Below, one piece after another: positions 36,084 through 43,668 of a stretch of 64,000 nt of DNA. Made by a program: the position numbers and the translations under genes. The notes under the pieces were generated by a model that did no database searches, was not told where the DNA came from, and worked only from the letters and a program-made list of their open reading frames with translations. Position 1 is the first letter of the stretch. The number at the start of each line of letters is the position of its first letter. The DNA comes from Arsukibacterium ikkense (GTDB lineage: Bacteria; Pseudomonadota; Gammaproteobacteria; Enterobacterales; Alteromonadaceae), in the NCBI RefSeq assembly GCF_000987775.1, contig NZ_LAHO01000017.1, positions 50,793 through 114,792 on the forward strand. The letters are read 5' to 3'.

Positions 36084-36671
36084 TCAAGTTTTCCACTTTA
36101 TATTCATTTCTGTTGTAATCGAATTTGATTTTTGAGCATCAACAGGCTCTGAGTAATAGTAACCGGCTCCATACATAGTATGTATAAACAACAGATCAGG
36201 GTAAAGTTGTCTGTGCTTAGCGCGAAGTTTACGAATATGGCAATCTATAGTTCTCTCAGAAATATCGGCGTACTCGTTATAGGTGCTATCAATCAAATGA
36301 CTCCGAGTGAACACCTGTTTCGGATGCTTAGCCATTATCTTATGTAGCATGAATTCGATTTTTGTTAGCCTAACTAAACAATTTTGAGAACGCAGCGTAA
36401 AATCACTTTCATCCAGCACCATAAAAAAGCCATCAGCGTTAGTAACGGAAGAGTTTTTACTTATTTTATTCTTACAGTTTAACGACATTATGTAAGCGCT
36501 CAGCTCAGACAATACACTGTTTAATTCATTGATCTTAATAGTCATCTGCTGGTTGATCTTCGGAGGTAATTCGGACTTTGTCACTTGTTGCTTCAATATG
36601 GAGACCAATAAAAAAGCTTTTTGAGAAAGCTGAACAGTTTCAAATGTACTTTGCATTTCTGTATTTACCAT
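36084..36671 (-). CDS. Stand-alone OmpR/PhoB-type DNA-binding regulator without receiver domain
   Basis: This 195-residue protein carries a C-terminal winged helix of the OmpR/PhoB output type (residues about 88–180: LTKIEFMLHKIMAKHPKQVF, ERTIDCHIRKLRAKH, HTMYGAGYYY). The N-terminal 85 residues are helical and unrelated to a receiver, with no phospho-acceptor aspartate pattern. The gene starts at the ATG at 36671, preceded by GGAGGTGG. It is divergent from the flgH operon. A promoter overlapped by the TetR-type operator at 36894–36921 points toward it, about 220 bp upstream. It might control the flagellar-ring genes; this is inference from position. Confidence 0.78.
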   Translation of the reverse strand: MVNTEMQSTFETVQLSQKAFLLVSILKQQVTKSELPPKINQQMTIKINELNSVLSELSAYIMSLNCKNKISKNSSVTNADGFFMVLDESDFTLRSQNCLVRLTKIEFMLHKIMAKHPKQVFTRSHLIDSTYNEYADISERTIDCHIRKLRAKHRQLYPDLLFIHTMYGAGYYYSEPVDAQKSNSITTEMNIKWKT

Positions 36672-37149
36672 TATTCCACCTCCACACCATAGATTTTGGT
36701 AAGCACGCTAGCAGGCTTGCTCGGGCAAAGTGAAGGCTGTAGACGGCGCATTAACTCACAACCTTGAGCAGGCTGCGCTGCAAACCTCAGCAGCCAGCCT
36801 TACTCTGCTGGTAACCATGTAATCTTCGCAGCTAGTGACACTGTGGCCACATCCATCGCTAACTATTTGGAATATCAACACATCGAACACACCATAAGAT
36901 AGTAATCAATTACTATCTTATCACTGAATTGACATTTTGCAAGAGGAGGGAATTTTGCCAGGTATCCTACCGAGTATTGAGGTGCAAGATGGCCAGACAA
37001 AAACCCGCTGTTTGAAGTCAGTAATGCATGTAACCAAAGCTTCTCTGTGAACGGCAACAAAGTTAAATAACGCTTTATCTATTTTCATCCATAATTTTTC
37101 CACATTTCTTTGTTACGTTGCCTAAAACATAGTAGGGCTAGCGAAGGTA
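36672..37149. other. Divergent intergenic region, regulator / flgH
   Basis: This 478-bp gap holds a leftward promoter–operator (36894–36942), a GC-richer leader of about 220 bp toward the regulator, and an AT-rich part toward flgH. No convincing gene is seen in it. Short minus-strand frames (36875–37060, 36921–37103) run through the operator and are probably chance. Confidence 0.6.
36894..36942 (-). promoter_or_regulatory. TetR-type operator 1 with leftward promoter
   Basis: ATAAGATAGTAAT and ATTACTATCTTAT form perfect 13-bp arms around CA (36894–36921). On the minus strand TTGCAA (36937–36942), 16 nt and TAAGAT (36915–36920) make a promoter whose -10 lies in the palindrome. The 53-bp unit 36894–36946 is repeated in inverse orientation at 40497–40549. 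Confidence 0.75.
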
Positions 37150-37911
37150 ATGATGAATATGAATAAAAATATCGTCTGCTTAATTTTGGGTTTTGCAACT
37201 TTAACTGCCTGTTCCTTTTTTAACGATAAGGCTCCTCCACCTGGCTTGGAAGACCGTGTGAGACCTAAGGCTGGTTTACCAGCCTCTAGATTGGATTGGC
37301 CAGACCCAAATGATCCTTATTATGCGGCTTTAGAACCTGAACCTGAGGTATTGCCGGCCAAAATGAATGGTTCGTTATTCAACCCTGACCGGTTACATAG
37401 CCTCTATGTCGAGCGATCACATTTTAGAGCTGGCGATATAGTCTCTGTGCAACTATCTGAATCCACCAAAGCTATCAAGAAAGGCAATACTCAGCTGAGA
37501 AAAAGCTCAGATTACAATCTTGACCCGATCCAAATTCCTGGTGGAAATCTGAAGATAGCCGGTAGAGAAGTAAACCTGGGATTGAGCCAAGACCAACAAT
37601 TTCAAGGAGATGGTTCAGCAAGTCAAAGTAACAACTTTGAAGGGGAGCTTACTGTGACCGTGATACGAGTATTAAACAACGATAATCTATTAGTGCGGGG
37701 TGACAAATGGATGCTTATAAATAATGGCCAAGAATTCATAAGGTTAACTGGAATTATTCGGGCTAAGGATATAGATAACGATAACAGAATTAAATCGACC
37801 AAAATTGCGAATGCCCGTATCGAGTACTCTGGTACTGGAGCCTTGGCAGACACTCAGCGCTTAGGCTGGCTAACAGAGAAACTTAACAATCCCGAGCTAT
37901 GGCCATTTTAA
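37150..37911 (+). CDS. flgH: Flagellar L-ring protein FlgH
   Basis: FlgH forms the L ring of the flagellum in the outer membrane. The 253-residue protein is a lipoprotein (lipobox LTAC, C21) and contains the family core GSLFNPDRLHSLYVERSHFRAGDIV, FEGELTVTVIRVL and NARIEYSGTGALADTQRLGWL. Several ATG codons (37150, 37153, 37159) can start it. AAGG favours 37153. The gene heads a four-gene overlapping cluster with two H-ring-type proteins and an unknown. No flgI, hook, rod or export genes are in the window, so this may be a second copy or an orphan. Its AT-rich codon use differs from flanking host genes. Confidence 0.92.
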   Translation: MMNMNKNIVCLILGFATLTACSFFNDKAPPPGLEDRVRPKAGLPASRLDWPDPNDPYYAALEPEPEVLPAKMNGSLFNPDRLHSLYVERSHFRAGDIVSVQLSESTKAIKKGNTQLRKSSDYNLDPIQIPGGNLKIAGREVNLGLSQDQQFQGDGSASQSNNFEGELTVTVIRVLNNDNLLVRGDKWMLINNGQEFIRLTGIIRAKDIDNDNRIKSTKIANARIEYSGTGALADTQRLGWLTEKLNNPELWPF

Positions 37912-38357
37912 CGTATCGCTCTACTTTAATGCTGATTGTTACAATGCTTTGTGGTTGCAGTTATGAGCGCACAATAAGGTACACCTTAGAACCACCAGCA
38001 AAAAGGTTGATCCTCGAGGCGACAGGATATGCTGTGGTGGACTCTCAACCTGGAACTACCTATGAGGACAGGTTGCTATTGGCCATAGCCGCGTCACGTC
38101 AGGATGCCTACCGACAGCTGGCTGAGCAACTCTATGGCAAAAAACTATCTGCAAATTCAATTACAGACAAATCGGTAATAACGCAAGATTTAGTACAAAG
38201 CCATGTCCAGGGTGTCATCAAGGGTGCTGAGCTGGTTGAGTCAGCTGTTGACGGTAAGCTACATTTTACCAAAATGAAGTTAGACACAGCGAATCTGATC
38301 ACATTGCCGCAAGTTGAGAGCATGCCTGTAGGGGTAAAATCAAAGTGGTGGTATTGA
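37899..38357 (+). CDS. LPP20/FlgP-like lipoprotein
   Basis: This 152-residue lipoprotein (signal ending LCGC, C20) has an LPP20-type domain (EDRLLLAIAASRQDAYRQLAEQLYG, then VQSHVQGVIKGAELVES). In Vibrio and related bacteria FlgP of this class forms the outer H ring around the flagellar motor together with FlgO and FlgT. Its start overlaps the end of flgH by 13 bp, and its stop overlaps the flgT start, showing a translationally coupled operon. It is assigned from the domain and the neighbours. Confidence 0.83.
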   Translation: MAILTYRSTLMLIVTMLCGCSYERTIRYTLEPPAKRLILEATGYAVVDSQPGTTYEDRLLLAIAASRQDAYRQLAEQLYGKKLSANSITDKSVITQDLVQSHVQGVIKGAELVESAVDGKLHFTKMKLDTANLITLPQVESMPVGVKSKWWY

Positions 38358-39526
38358 TGAAAACAATGCAATTAATCATTTTAGTTTTGTTAACTTTTTC
38401 TGTTAAAGCTGAATGGTTTAGTGGTAGTGGTACCGCTGTAATTTTTGAGAACAATCGGGCATTAGCTAGACAACAAGCGGCTAGGCAGGCATTACGTAAT
38501 GTGTTGATACAGGCCGAGGTTTCATTGGCAGCTCTAGATTTATTTCGCCCGGAAGAGCTGCCTGGTGAATTGTTTACTTTGCACTCTTCTGTACCGATAT
38601 CGCAAATTATCATTCAGGAAGAGCACGAGCGTGATGGTCAGTTGTCCATTACTTTGAAAGCAGATATTTGGCCACAGGCTAATCTCTGTAACGATCGCAA
38701 TGTAGCCAAGGCATTGCTGTTAACTCCTTTCAGCCTTGCCGCGGACTCTGCACAGGTTGGATCAGGCAATATTGAACTGACTAAGGAAATTAATACTCGT
38801 TTTACATCGGCGATTCAACGTAGCCCGGCAGATTTCTTAATCAAAGCGGTAACTCCTGTAGCTTTATTCCCTCCTGAGCAATATCAGAAGTTTACAGCTA
38901 TAAAGCAACTAAGGTCTATGTCAGACAATACTCAGTCGCAGTTCATTGTTTCAGGCCGAATACGTAACTTATCATTCGGACGAAATCCAGGTGGCCCTTT
39001 CAAGAGTGAAAGTTGGATTCGTCAGTTTGCACTTGAGATAAGTCTACTAGAAGGAGTAAGTGGACTTTTAATTCATACTAAAAATTACCAGACTCGGACT
39101 TTATGGCCTTACTCAATTACTACCCAAATTAATGCGGGAAGTGATCAAATTTGGCGGTCAGATTTTGGCATCGAATTACAAAGATTAATAAATGAGTCCG
39201 TTGACGATCTAGCTAAAGTTTTAAGTTGTGTTCGGGTAAGGGCTCAGGTTATCCGGTTACAAGGCCATACGATCACAATAAGTGCTGGGAGCCGGCAAGG
39301 CCTGAGACCTGGCGACATATTTAGTTTGTTATATAGCAATAGTTTTACCGATAGCTGGGGTAATAACTATACCTCAAATGAAGAGGCTAAAGCTCTATTG
39401 AAGGTTTCTCGTGTATATCCTGATCATGCCGAAGCTCAATTTGACAATAAAAGTCTTTTTGTTCCGGTCAACATTAGAGATCAGGTACAACAACATACTA
39501 TAAAGGAAATATACAATGCAAATTGA
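38357..39526 (+). CDS. flgT: Flagellar H-ring protein FlgT
   Basis: This 389-residue periplasmic protein starts at the ATG at 38357 in an ATGA overlap with the previous gene. Signal peptide cleavage is near SVKA. The three-domain FlgT layout is visible: an N-terminal domain (GSGTAVIFENNRALARQQAARQALRN), a middle domain with the two cysteines region ANLCND, and a C-terminal domain of small beta strands (HTITISAGSRQGLRPGDIFSLLY). FlgT builds the H ring that stabilises the motor, especially in Na+-driven flagella. Here it is tied to FlgH and an LPP20 lipoprotein in one operon. Confidence 0.88.
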   Translation: MKTMQLIILVLLTFSVKAEWFSGSGTAVIFENNRALARQQAARQALRNVLIQAEVSLAALDLFRPEELPGELFTLHSSVPISQIIIQEEHERDGQLSITLKADIWPQANLCNDRNVAKALLLTPFSLAADSAQVGSGNIELTKEINTRFTSAIQRSPADFLIKAVTPVALFPPEQYQKFTAIKQLRSMSDNTQSQFIVSGRIRNLSFGRNPGGPFKSESWIRQFALEISLLEGVSGLLIHTKNYQTRTLWPYSITTQINAGSDQIWRSDFGIELQRLINESVDDLAKVLSCVRVRAQVIRLQGHTITISAGSRQGLRPGDIFSLLYSNSFTDSWGNNYTSNEEAKALLKVSRVYPDHAEAQFDNKSLFVPVNIRDQVQQHTIKEIYNAN

Positions 39527-40184
39527 CAAAAATATGTTTAATACAATAACAGGTTGGCAAGGAGATAATGACAAAGAAAGCGATAAGAAAACTGACTTCA
39601 CGCAAATACTTAACTCTTTGCTAAACCCGGAGGATGAAAAAACCGATGTTGCGGCAACTCAGTTAGTGAGTCTTCTGAGTGAGCAGCATAGTAGTGAAAT
39701 GCAGCCCCTTGCTGATTCTGATGCCATGTTTGCCGCGATGACAAAGAATATGATGCAGAGCATGATTGAATCAGCATTAAAGGCTGATAAAGCTGAAAAT
39801 CTCGTCGAAGACTCACCTTCTGCAACACCATTTGCTAATGGAAAGACACCTGTTCTTGGTGATGTAATAGATGTCGTTAATCCTTTACAGCATATTCCGT
39901 TAGTCAGCCATTATTACCGGGATTGGACTGGCGATGATATAGGATATCTTTCTCAAGTTGCCGGCGGCGCTTTTTGGGGAGGTGCCGTTGGAGTTGCAAC
40001 ATCATTCATAAATATCGGTCTGACAAGTGTGATGAATAAGTCCCCTACGGAGTATATAAAACAGTTCCTTGGCTCAGATGTTGCGGAGTCATCTACACCT
40101 ATTAAAGAAAAACAAAGTGTAGCTCAAAACAAATCCTTAATAAATTCTGACATTAGTCAGGGGCCTAAAATACCAATAACTTAG
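39516..40184 (+). CDS. Unknown protein of the flagellar-ring operon
   Basis: This 222-residue protein overlaps the end of flgT by 11 bp. It has no signal peptide. The N-terminal half is hydrophilic and methionine-rich (DFTQILNSLLNPEDE, AAMTKNMMQSMIESALKA). The second half has GDVIDVVNPLQHIPLVSHYYRDWTGDDIG and a glycine-rich hydrophobic stretch (GGAFWGGAVGVATSFINIGL). The NPLQHIPxVSxxYRxxTGD type of motif occurs, to my memory, in uncharacterised proteins of other proteobacteria, some near flagellar genes. It may be a secreted flagellar component, such as a cap or length protein. This is a guess. Confidence 0.72.
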   Translation: MQIDKNMFNTITGWQGDNDKESDKKTDFTQILNSLLNPEDEKTDVAATQLVSLLSEQHSSEMQPLADSDAMFAAMTKNMMQSMIESALKADKAENLVEDSPSATPFANGKTPVLGDVIDVVNPLQHIPLVSHYYRDWTGDDIGYLSQVAGGAFWGGAVGVATSFINIGLTSVMNKSPTEYIKQFLGSDVAESSTPIKEKQSVAQNKSLINSDISQGPKIPIT

Positions 40185-40315
40185 CAAGTAATTAAAGCAC
40201 AGTTTCTAATGCCGATTATTCAATGAGCGGTGCATAATGCAAATAAAATATTTTTCTTGTTTTTGTAAAACACCGTGGTATTTAAAATATGTGCTTGGCG
40301 CTAAAGTCAGTAGAT

Positions 40316-40522
40316 ATGTCAATCGATACGACCAAGGAGATAAAATCGCTGTCCCCCAGTCATATTCGCGCTAATTGTATTGAAGACCTCTGGCAAAGTT
40401 GTGATGAAATGGTTCGCCTAAGTAAATCAAATTTGAAGAGTAGAGTGACTTTAAACAGTAACTCCATTTACATCGCGGCCCCCTTTCCGCACTTAACCTC
40501 TTGCAAAAAGTCAATGCAGTGA
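40316..40522 (+). CDS. Doubtful small ORF
   Basis: A 68-residue frame begins MSIDTTKEIKSLSPSHIRAN and ends SCKKSMQ inside the operator repeat. It has no convincing Shine-Dalgarno and no recognised domain. It has protein-like composition but could be a chance frame. Confidence 0.25.
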   Translation: MSIDTTKEIKSLSPSHIRANCIEDLWQSCDEMVRLSKSNLKSRVTLNSNSIYIAAPFPHLTSCKKSMQ

Positions 40523-40549
40523 TAAGATAGTAATCAGTTACTATCTTAT
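40501..40549 (+). promoter_or_regulatory. TetR-type operator 2 with rightward promoter of the ABC efflux operon
   Basis: TTGCAA (40501–40506), 16 nt and TAAGAT (40523–40528) form a promoter. The palindrome with 12-bp arms ATAAGATAGTAA / TTACTATCTTAT around TCAG (40522–40549) overlaps the -10. It points to the HlyD gene, leaving a leader of about 300 bp. Confidence 0.75.
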
Positions 40550-40579
40550 GGGTGTGTGATTAATGAGCGGGCATCTCAA

Positions 40580-40792
40580 TTACTTATCTGCCTGTGAGAG
40601 ACGAGCAGTCGCTAGAGAGGTCGTAACCGACTTAACAGTCGCGCTAAGTTCTAAAATATCTCGACGACTATCGCACAGCACTTGAGACCTCTTAAGATCT
40701 CCGTGTTTCGTCATTTTCTGTTCAAGGAAACCATCTTGTTGCAGGCAATTATGCATTCTTTGAAGGCTGGCAACGCGATACGTTTCTACCAT
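40580..40792 (-). CDS. Doubtful small antisense ORF
   Basis: A 70-residue frame with a lysine/serine-rich helical look (DILELSATVKSVTTSLATARL) runs in the leader, opposite to the efflux operon. It has no clear ribosome-binding site. It might be a small regulator or nothing. Confidence 0.22.
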   Translation of the reverse strand: MVETYRVASLQRMHNCLQQDGFLEQKMTKHGDLKRSQVLCDSRRDILELSATVKSVTTSLATARLSQADK

Positions 40793-40850
40793 GATGCACC
40801 GAGTATGTTTTCACCTATCGTCGAGGTATTTGCTACGTAGAGGCCGAGCA

Positions 40851-41891
40851 ATGAAAATCAGTGATCTCTCCAAAACAGTTAAACGCATACTCGTCATGGC
40901 GACAATTGTGATCTTCGCGAGTGGTATTGTCTTGCTTTGGATGCATCGCGCAGCCACGGATGATAGCGTGCTGCGTTTGTACGGCAACGTTGACATTCGG
41001 GAGGTGCAGTTGGCTTTCCGTCAGTCTGGGCGCGTGACTGAAATGGCTTTTGATGAAGGCGATGCCGTACGTGCCGGCGAACGCATGGCGGCGCTTGACG
41101 CGCAACCTTACCGGGAAGCACTTGCGGCAGCGCAAGCCCAAGTGCAGGTTGCGCAGGCGGAACTGGCCAAGCTGCGCCACGGCTTGCGCCCACAGGAAAT
41201 CACTCAGGTAAGCGAGGCGTTCAAGCAGGCGCAAGCGCTCGCCATCGAAGCTGAGAGCAACTTTCAGCGGCAGAGTCGCCTGCTAGCATCGGGCGCCAGC
41301 AGCCAGCGTACGGTCGATGCCGCCCACACAGCACGAGATCAGGCCGCCGCTAGCGTCGAAGCAGCCAAAGCTGCTCTGTCGCAAGCATCCGAAGGCTTTC
41401 GCAAAGAAGACATTGCTGCGGCCGAGGCTCGTCTTGCGGCCGCGCAGGCTGTCGCATCGCAATTTGCTACCGCCCTGGCGGACACCGAATTGATGGCGCC
41501 GAGTAGAGGAACTGTCATCGCACGGGTGCGTGAGCCGGGAAGCATGGTCGGGAGCCAAAGTACGGTTTACAGTCTGAGCCTGGACAAGCCTGTTTATGTG
41601 CGCGCCTATGTGGGGGGGCGGGATTTGGGACGCATCGCGCCTGGAACCGCAGTAAGCGTCAAGAGCGATTCCTCCGACAAGATTTATCGTGGTCAGATCG
41701 GCTTCATCTCACCACGCGCTGAATTCACACCCAAAACGGTGGAAACCGCAGATCTACGCACGGACCTAGTGTATCGCCTGCGCATCGTCATCGACGAAGC
41801 CGAAAGCGACACCGCGCTGCGCCAGGGCATGCCGGTAACGGTCGAGATTGATGCTAAATCCGGTCCCAGTTCCCACACAGGTGAACGTTAA
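40851..41891 (+). CDS. HlyD-family periplasmic adaptor (YbhG-like)
   Basis: This membrane-fusion protein of 346 residues starts at the ATG at 40851, preceded by GAGG. It has one N-terminal TM helix (about 14–32), the biotinyl-lipoyl halves (NVDIREVQLAFRQSGRV and APSRGTVIARVREPGS), and between them a long alanine/glutamine-rich coiled coil (about 90–205). It bridges the ABC transporter to the outer-membrane factor encoded in the same operon. The order HlyD, dual ABC, two ABC-2 permeases matches ybhGFSR of E. coli. Codons are strongly GC-rich compared with the genes before 40.5 kb. Confidence 0.9.
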   Translation: MKISDLSKTVKRILVMATIVIFASGIVLLWMHRAATDDSVLRLYGNVDIREVQLAFRQSGRVTEMAFDEGDAVRAGERMAALDAQPYREALAAAQAQVQVAQAELAKLRHGLRPQEITQVSEAFKQAQALAIEAESNFQRQSRLLASGASSQRTVDAAHTARDQAAASVEAAKAALSQASEGFRKEDIAAAEARLAAAQAVASQFATALADTELMAPSRGTVIARVREPGSMVGSQSTVYSLSLDKPVYVRAYVGGRDLGRIAPGTAVSVKSDSSDKIYRGQIGFISPRAEFTPKTVETADLRTDLVYRLRIVIDEAESDTALRQGMPVTVEIDAKSGPSSHTGER

Positions 41892-41892
41892 G

Positions 41893-43668
41893 ATGCAAAC
41901 GAACCCTTTTGTTGCAGCTACGCCGAAGAGCGAAAGCGAGGATACCACTGCCGTAATCATCGAAGGAGTGGATAAGCATTTTGGCAAAGTACAGGCCCTG
42001 CGGGACTTGAGCGCACGCATCCAGTACGGGCGGCTGACGGGGCTGGTCGGCCCTGACGGCGCTGGAAAGACGACGCTAATGCGGATTTTGACCGGCCTAT
42101 TGGTGCCCAACGCCGGCCACGTCACCTTGGCGGGGTACGACGTCGTGCGGGACAACGACGCCATTCATGTCGCCAGTGGCTACATGCCGCAGCGCTTCGG
42201 CCTTTATGAAGACCTTACGGTGATGGAAAATATGCGCTTATATGCGCAGTTGCGTGGCATGGACACAAACCGCAACGCCGATTTGTTCGACGAGCTGCTC
42301 GACTTCACCCGGCTTGGCCCCTTTACCAAGCGTCTTGCCGGAAAGCTCTCCGGTGGTATGAAGCAGAAGCTGGGTCTAGCTTGTGCGCTTATGGCGCGAC
42401 CAAAGGTTCTGCTGCTGGACGAGCCCGGCGTGGGAGTCGATCCGGTCAGCCGCCAGGATTTGTGGCGCATGGTGCAGGCGCTGACCGATGAGGGCATGGC
42501 CGTGGTGTGGTCTACCGCCTATCTTGATGAGGCCGAACGCTGCGAGAGCGTACTGTTGCTAAACAAGGGGCAACTCTTGTTCGATGGCCCGCCACAAGAA
42601 CTGACTGCGCAACTCGAAGGTCGAAGTTTCCGTCTGGAAGACGTCGGCTCTGAGCGCCGGGCGGTCCTGACCGAAGCACTCAATCTGCCCACCGTGAGCG
42701 ATGGCGTAATCCAGGGGGCCGGGGTACGGATAGTGCTGCGCGACGGCGCGCAAGTGAAGCAGATCCAGGCGCTGGCCGATAAGGCGAAAGTGCGGCTTAC
42801 TGCAGTGCCCGCGCGATTCGAGGACGCCTTCATCGATTTGCTCGGCGGCGGTCCCGGCGGCACTTCAGCTTTGGCCGAGCGCTTATCGCCAGTCGAACTC
42901 GGCTCGGATATTGCCGTGTCATGCCGTAATTTGACCAAACGCTTCGGCGATTTCACAGCCACCGATAATGTCACTTTTGAGGTGCGAAAAGGCGAAGTCT
43001 TTGGCTTGCTCGGCCCCAACGGAGCAGGCAAGTCCACTACCTTCAAAATGCTGTGTGGGTTGCTTAAACCCAGCCATGGCGAAGCGCAAGTGGTGGGGCA
43101 CGATCTACGTCTGGCTACCGGCGAGGCCAAAAGTCGGCTTGGCTATATGGCGCAAAAGTTCTCACTTTATAGCATGCTCTCGGTGCGCCAGAATCTAGAG
43201 TTTTCTGCCGGAGTTTATCAATTAAATAGCTATACACGACGTAAACGTATCGAAGAAATGATCGACACATTCGTTCTAAGTGATTGGTTGTCTGCAGCAC
43301 CTGACTCTTTGCCATTGGGACTCAAACAGCGTCTAGCGCTGGCGTGCGCACTGATGCATCGGCCCCCTGTGCTGTTCCTGGACGAACCGACGTCTGGCGT
43401 GGATCCCATCACCCGGCGTGAATTCTGGACTCACATTAACGGCTTGGCGCGCAAGGGCGTGACAATCATGGTCACCACTCACTTCATGGACGAGGCTGAG
43501 TACTGCGACCGAGTGGCAATGCTCTATCGCGCGCGTCTGATTGCGTTGGACACCCCAGATGCGCTCAAGCGGCTCGCCGCCAATGCCAATCGGCCGGACC
43601 CGACAATGGAGGATGCCTTCATTCATCTGGTGGAGTCGGCCGATCGAGAAATGGAGTCCGCCGAATGA
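41893..43668 (+). CDS. Dual ABC ATPase (YbhF-like)
   Basis: This 591-residue protein carries two fused ABC domains. The first has Walker A GPDGAGKTT, signature LSGGMKQKLGLA and Walker B LLLDEPGVGVDP. The second has GPNGAGKST, LFLDEPTSGVDP and a signature reduced to LPLGLKQRLALA. The degenerate second signature suggests only one fully active ATP site. It powers the two ABC-2 permeases encoded next. The ATG at 41893 lies one base after the HlyD stop. Bases about 43195–43310 are AT-richer than the rest of the gene, hinting at an internal recombination patch. Confidence 0.92.
   Translation: MQTNPFVAATPKSESEDTTAVIIEGVDKHFGKVQALRDLSARIQYGRLTGLVGPDGAGKTTLMRILTGLLVPNAGHVTLAGYDVVRDNDAIHVASGYMPQRFGLYEDLTVMENMRLYAQLRGMDTNRNADLFDELLDFTRLGPFTKRLAGKLSGGMKQKLGLACALMARPKVLLLDEPGVGVDPVSRQDLWRMVQALTDEGMAVVWSTAYLDEAERCESVLLLNKGQLLFDGPPQELTAQLEGRSFRLEDVGSERRAVLTEALNLPTVSDGVIQGAGVRIVLRDGAQVKQIQALADKAKVRLTAVPARFEDAFIDLLGGGPGGTSALAERLSPVELGSDIAVSCRNLTKRFGDFTATDNVTFEVRKGEVFGLLGPNGAGKSTTFKMLCGLLKPSHGEAQVVGHDLRLATGEAKSRLGYMAQKFSLYSMLSVRQNLEFSAGVYQLNSYTRRKRIEEMIDTFVLSDWLSAAPDSLPLGLKQRLALACALMHRPPVLFLDEPTSGVDPITRREFWTHINGLARKGVTIMVTTHFMDEAEYCDRVAMLYRARLIALDTPDALKRLAANANRPDPTMEDAFIHLVESADREMESAE

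Larger units (their letters stand above)
40185..40850. other. Junction region between AT-rich and GC-rich parts
   Basis: This 666-bp stretch ends the AT-rich flagellar part and begins the GC-rich efflux part. It contains the second promoter–operator (40501–40549), a 300-bp leader before the HlyD start, and two doubtful small frames (40316–40522 plus, 40580–40792 minus). No terminator was recognised after the unknown gene. Confidence 0.6.

Noticed and set aside
36894..36921. Palindrome as a rho-independent terminator
   Set aside because: The stem is AT-rich, no T-run follows on either side, and the same palindrome overlaps a promoter at three sites.
36875..37103. Two minus-strand frames through operator 1, one ending SCKMSIQ similar to SCKKSMQ at 40522
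   Set aside because: The similarity is limited to the 53-bp repeat itself, and the upstream parts do not match at DNA level, so it is not evidence for a duplicated gene.
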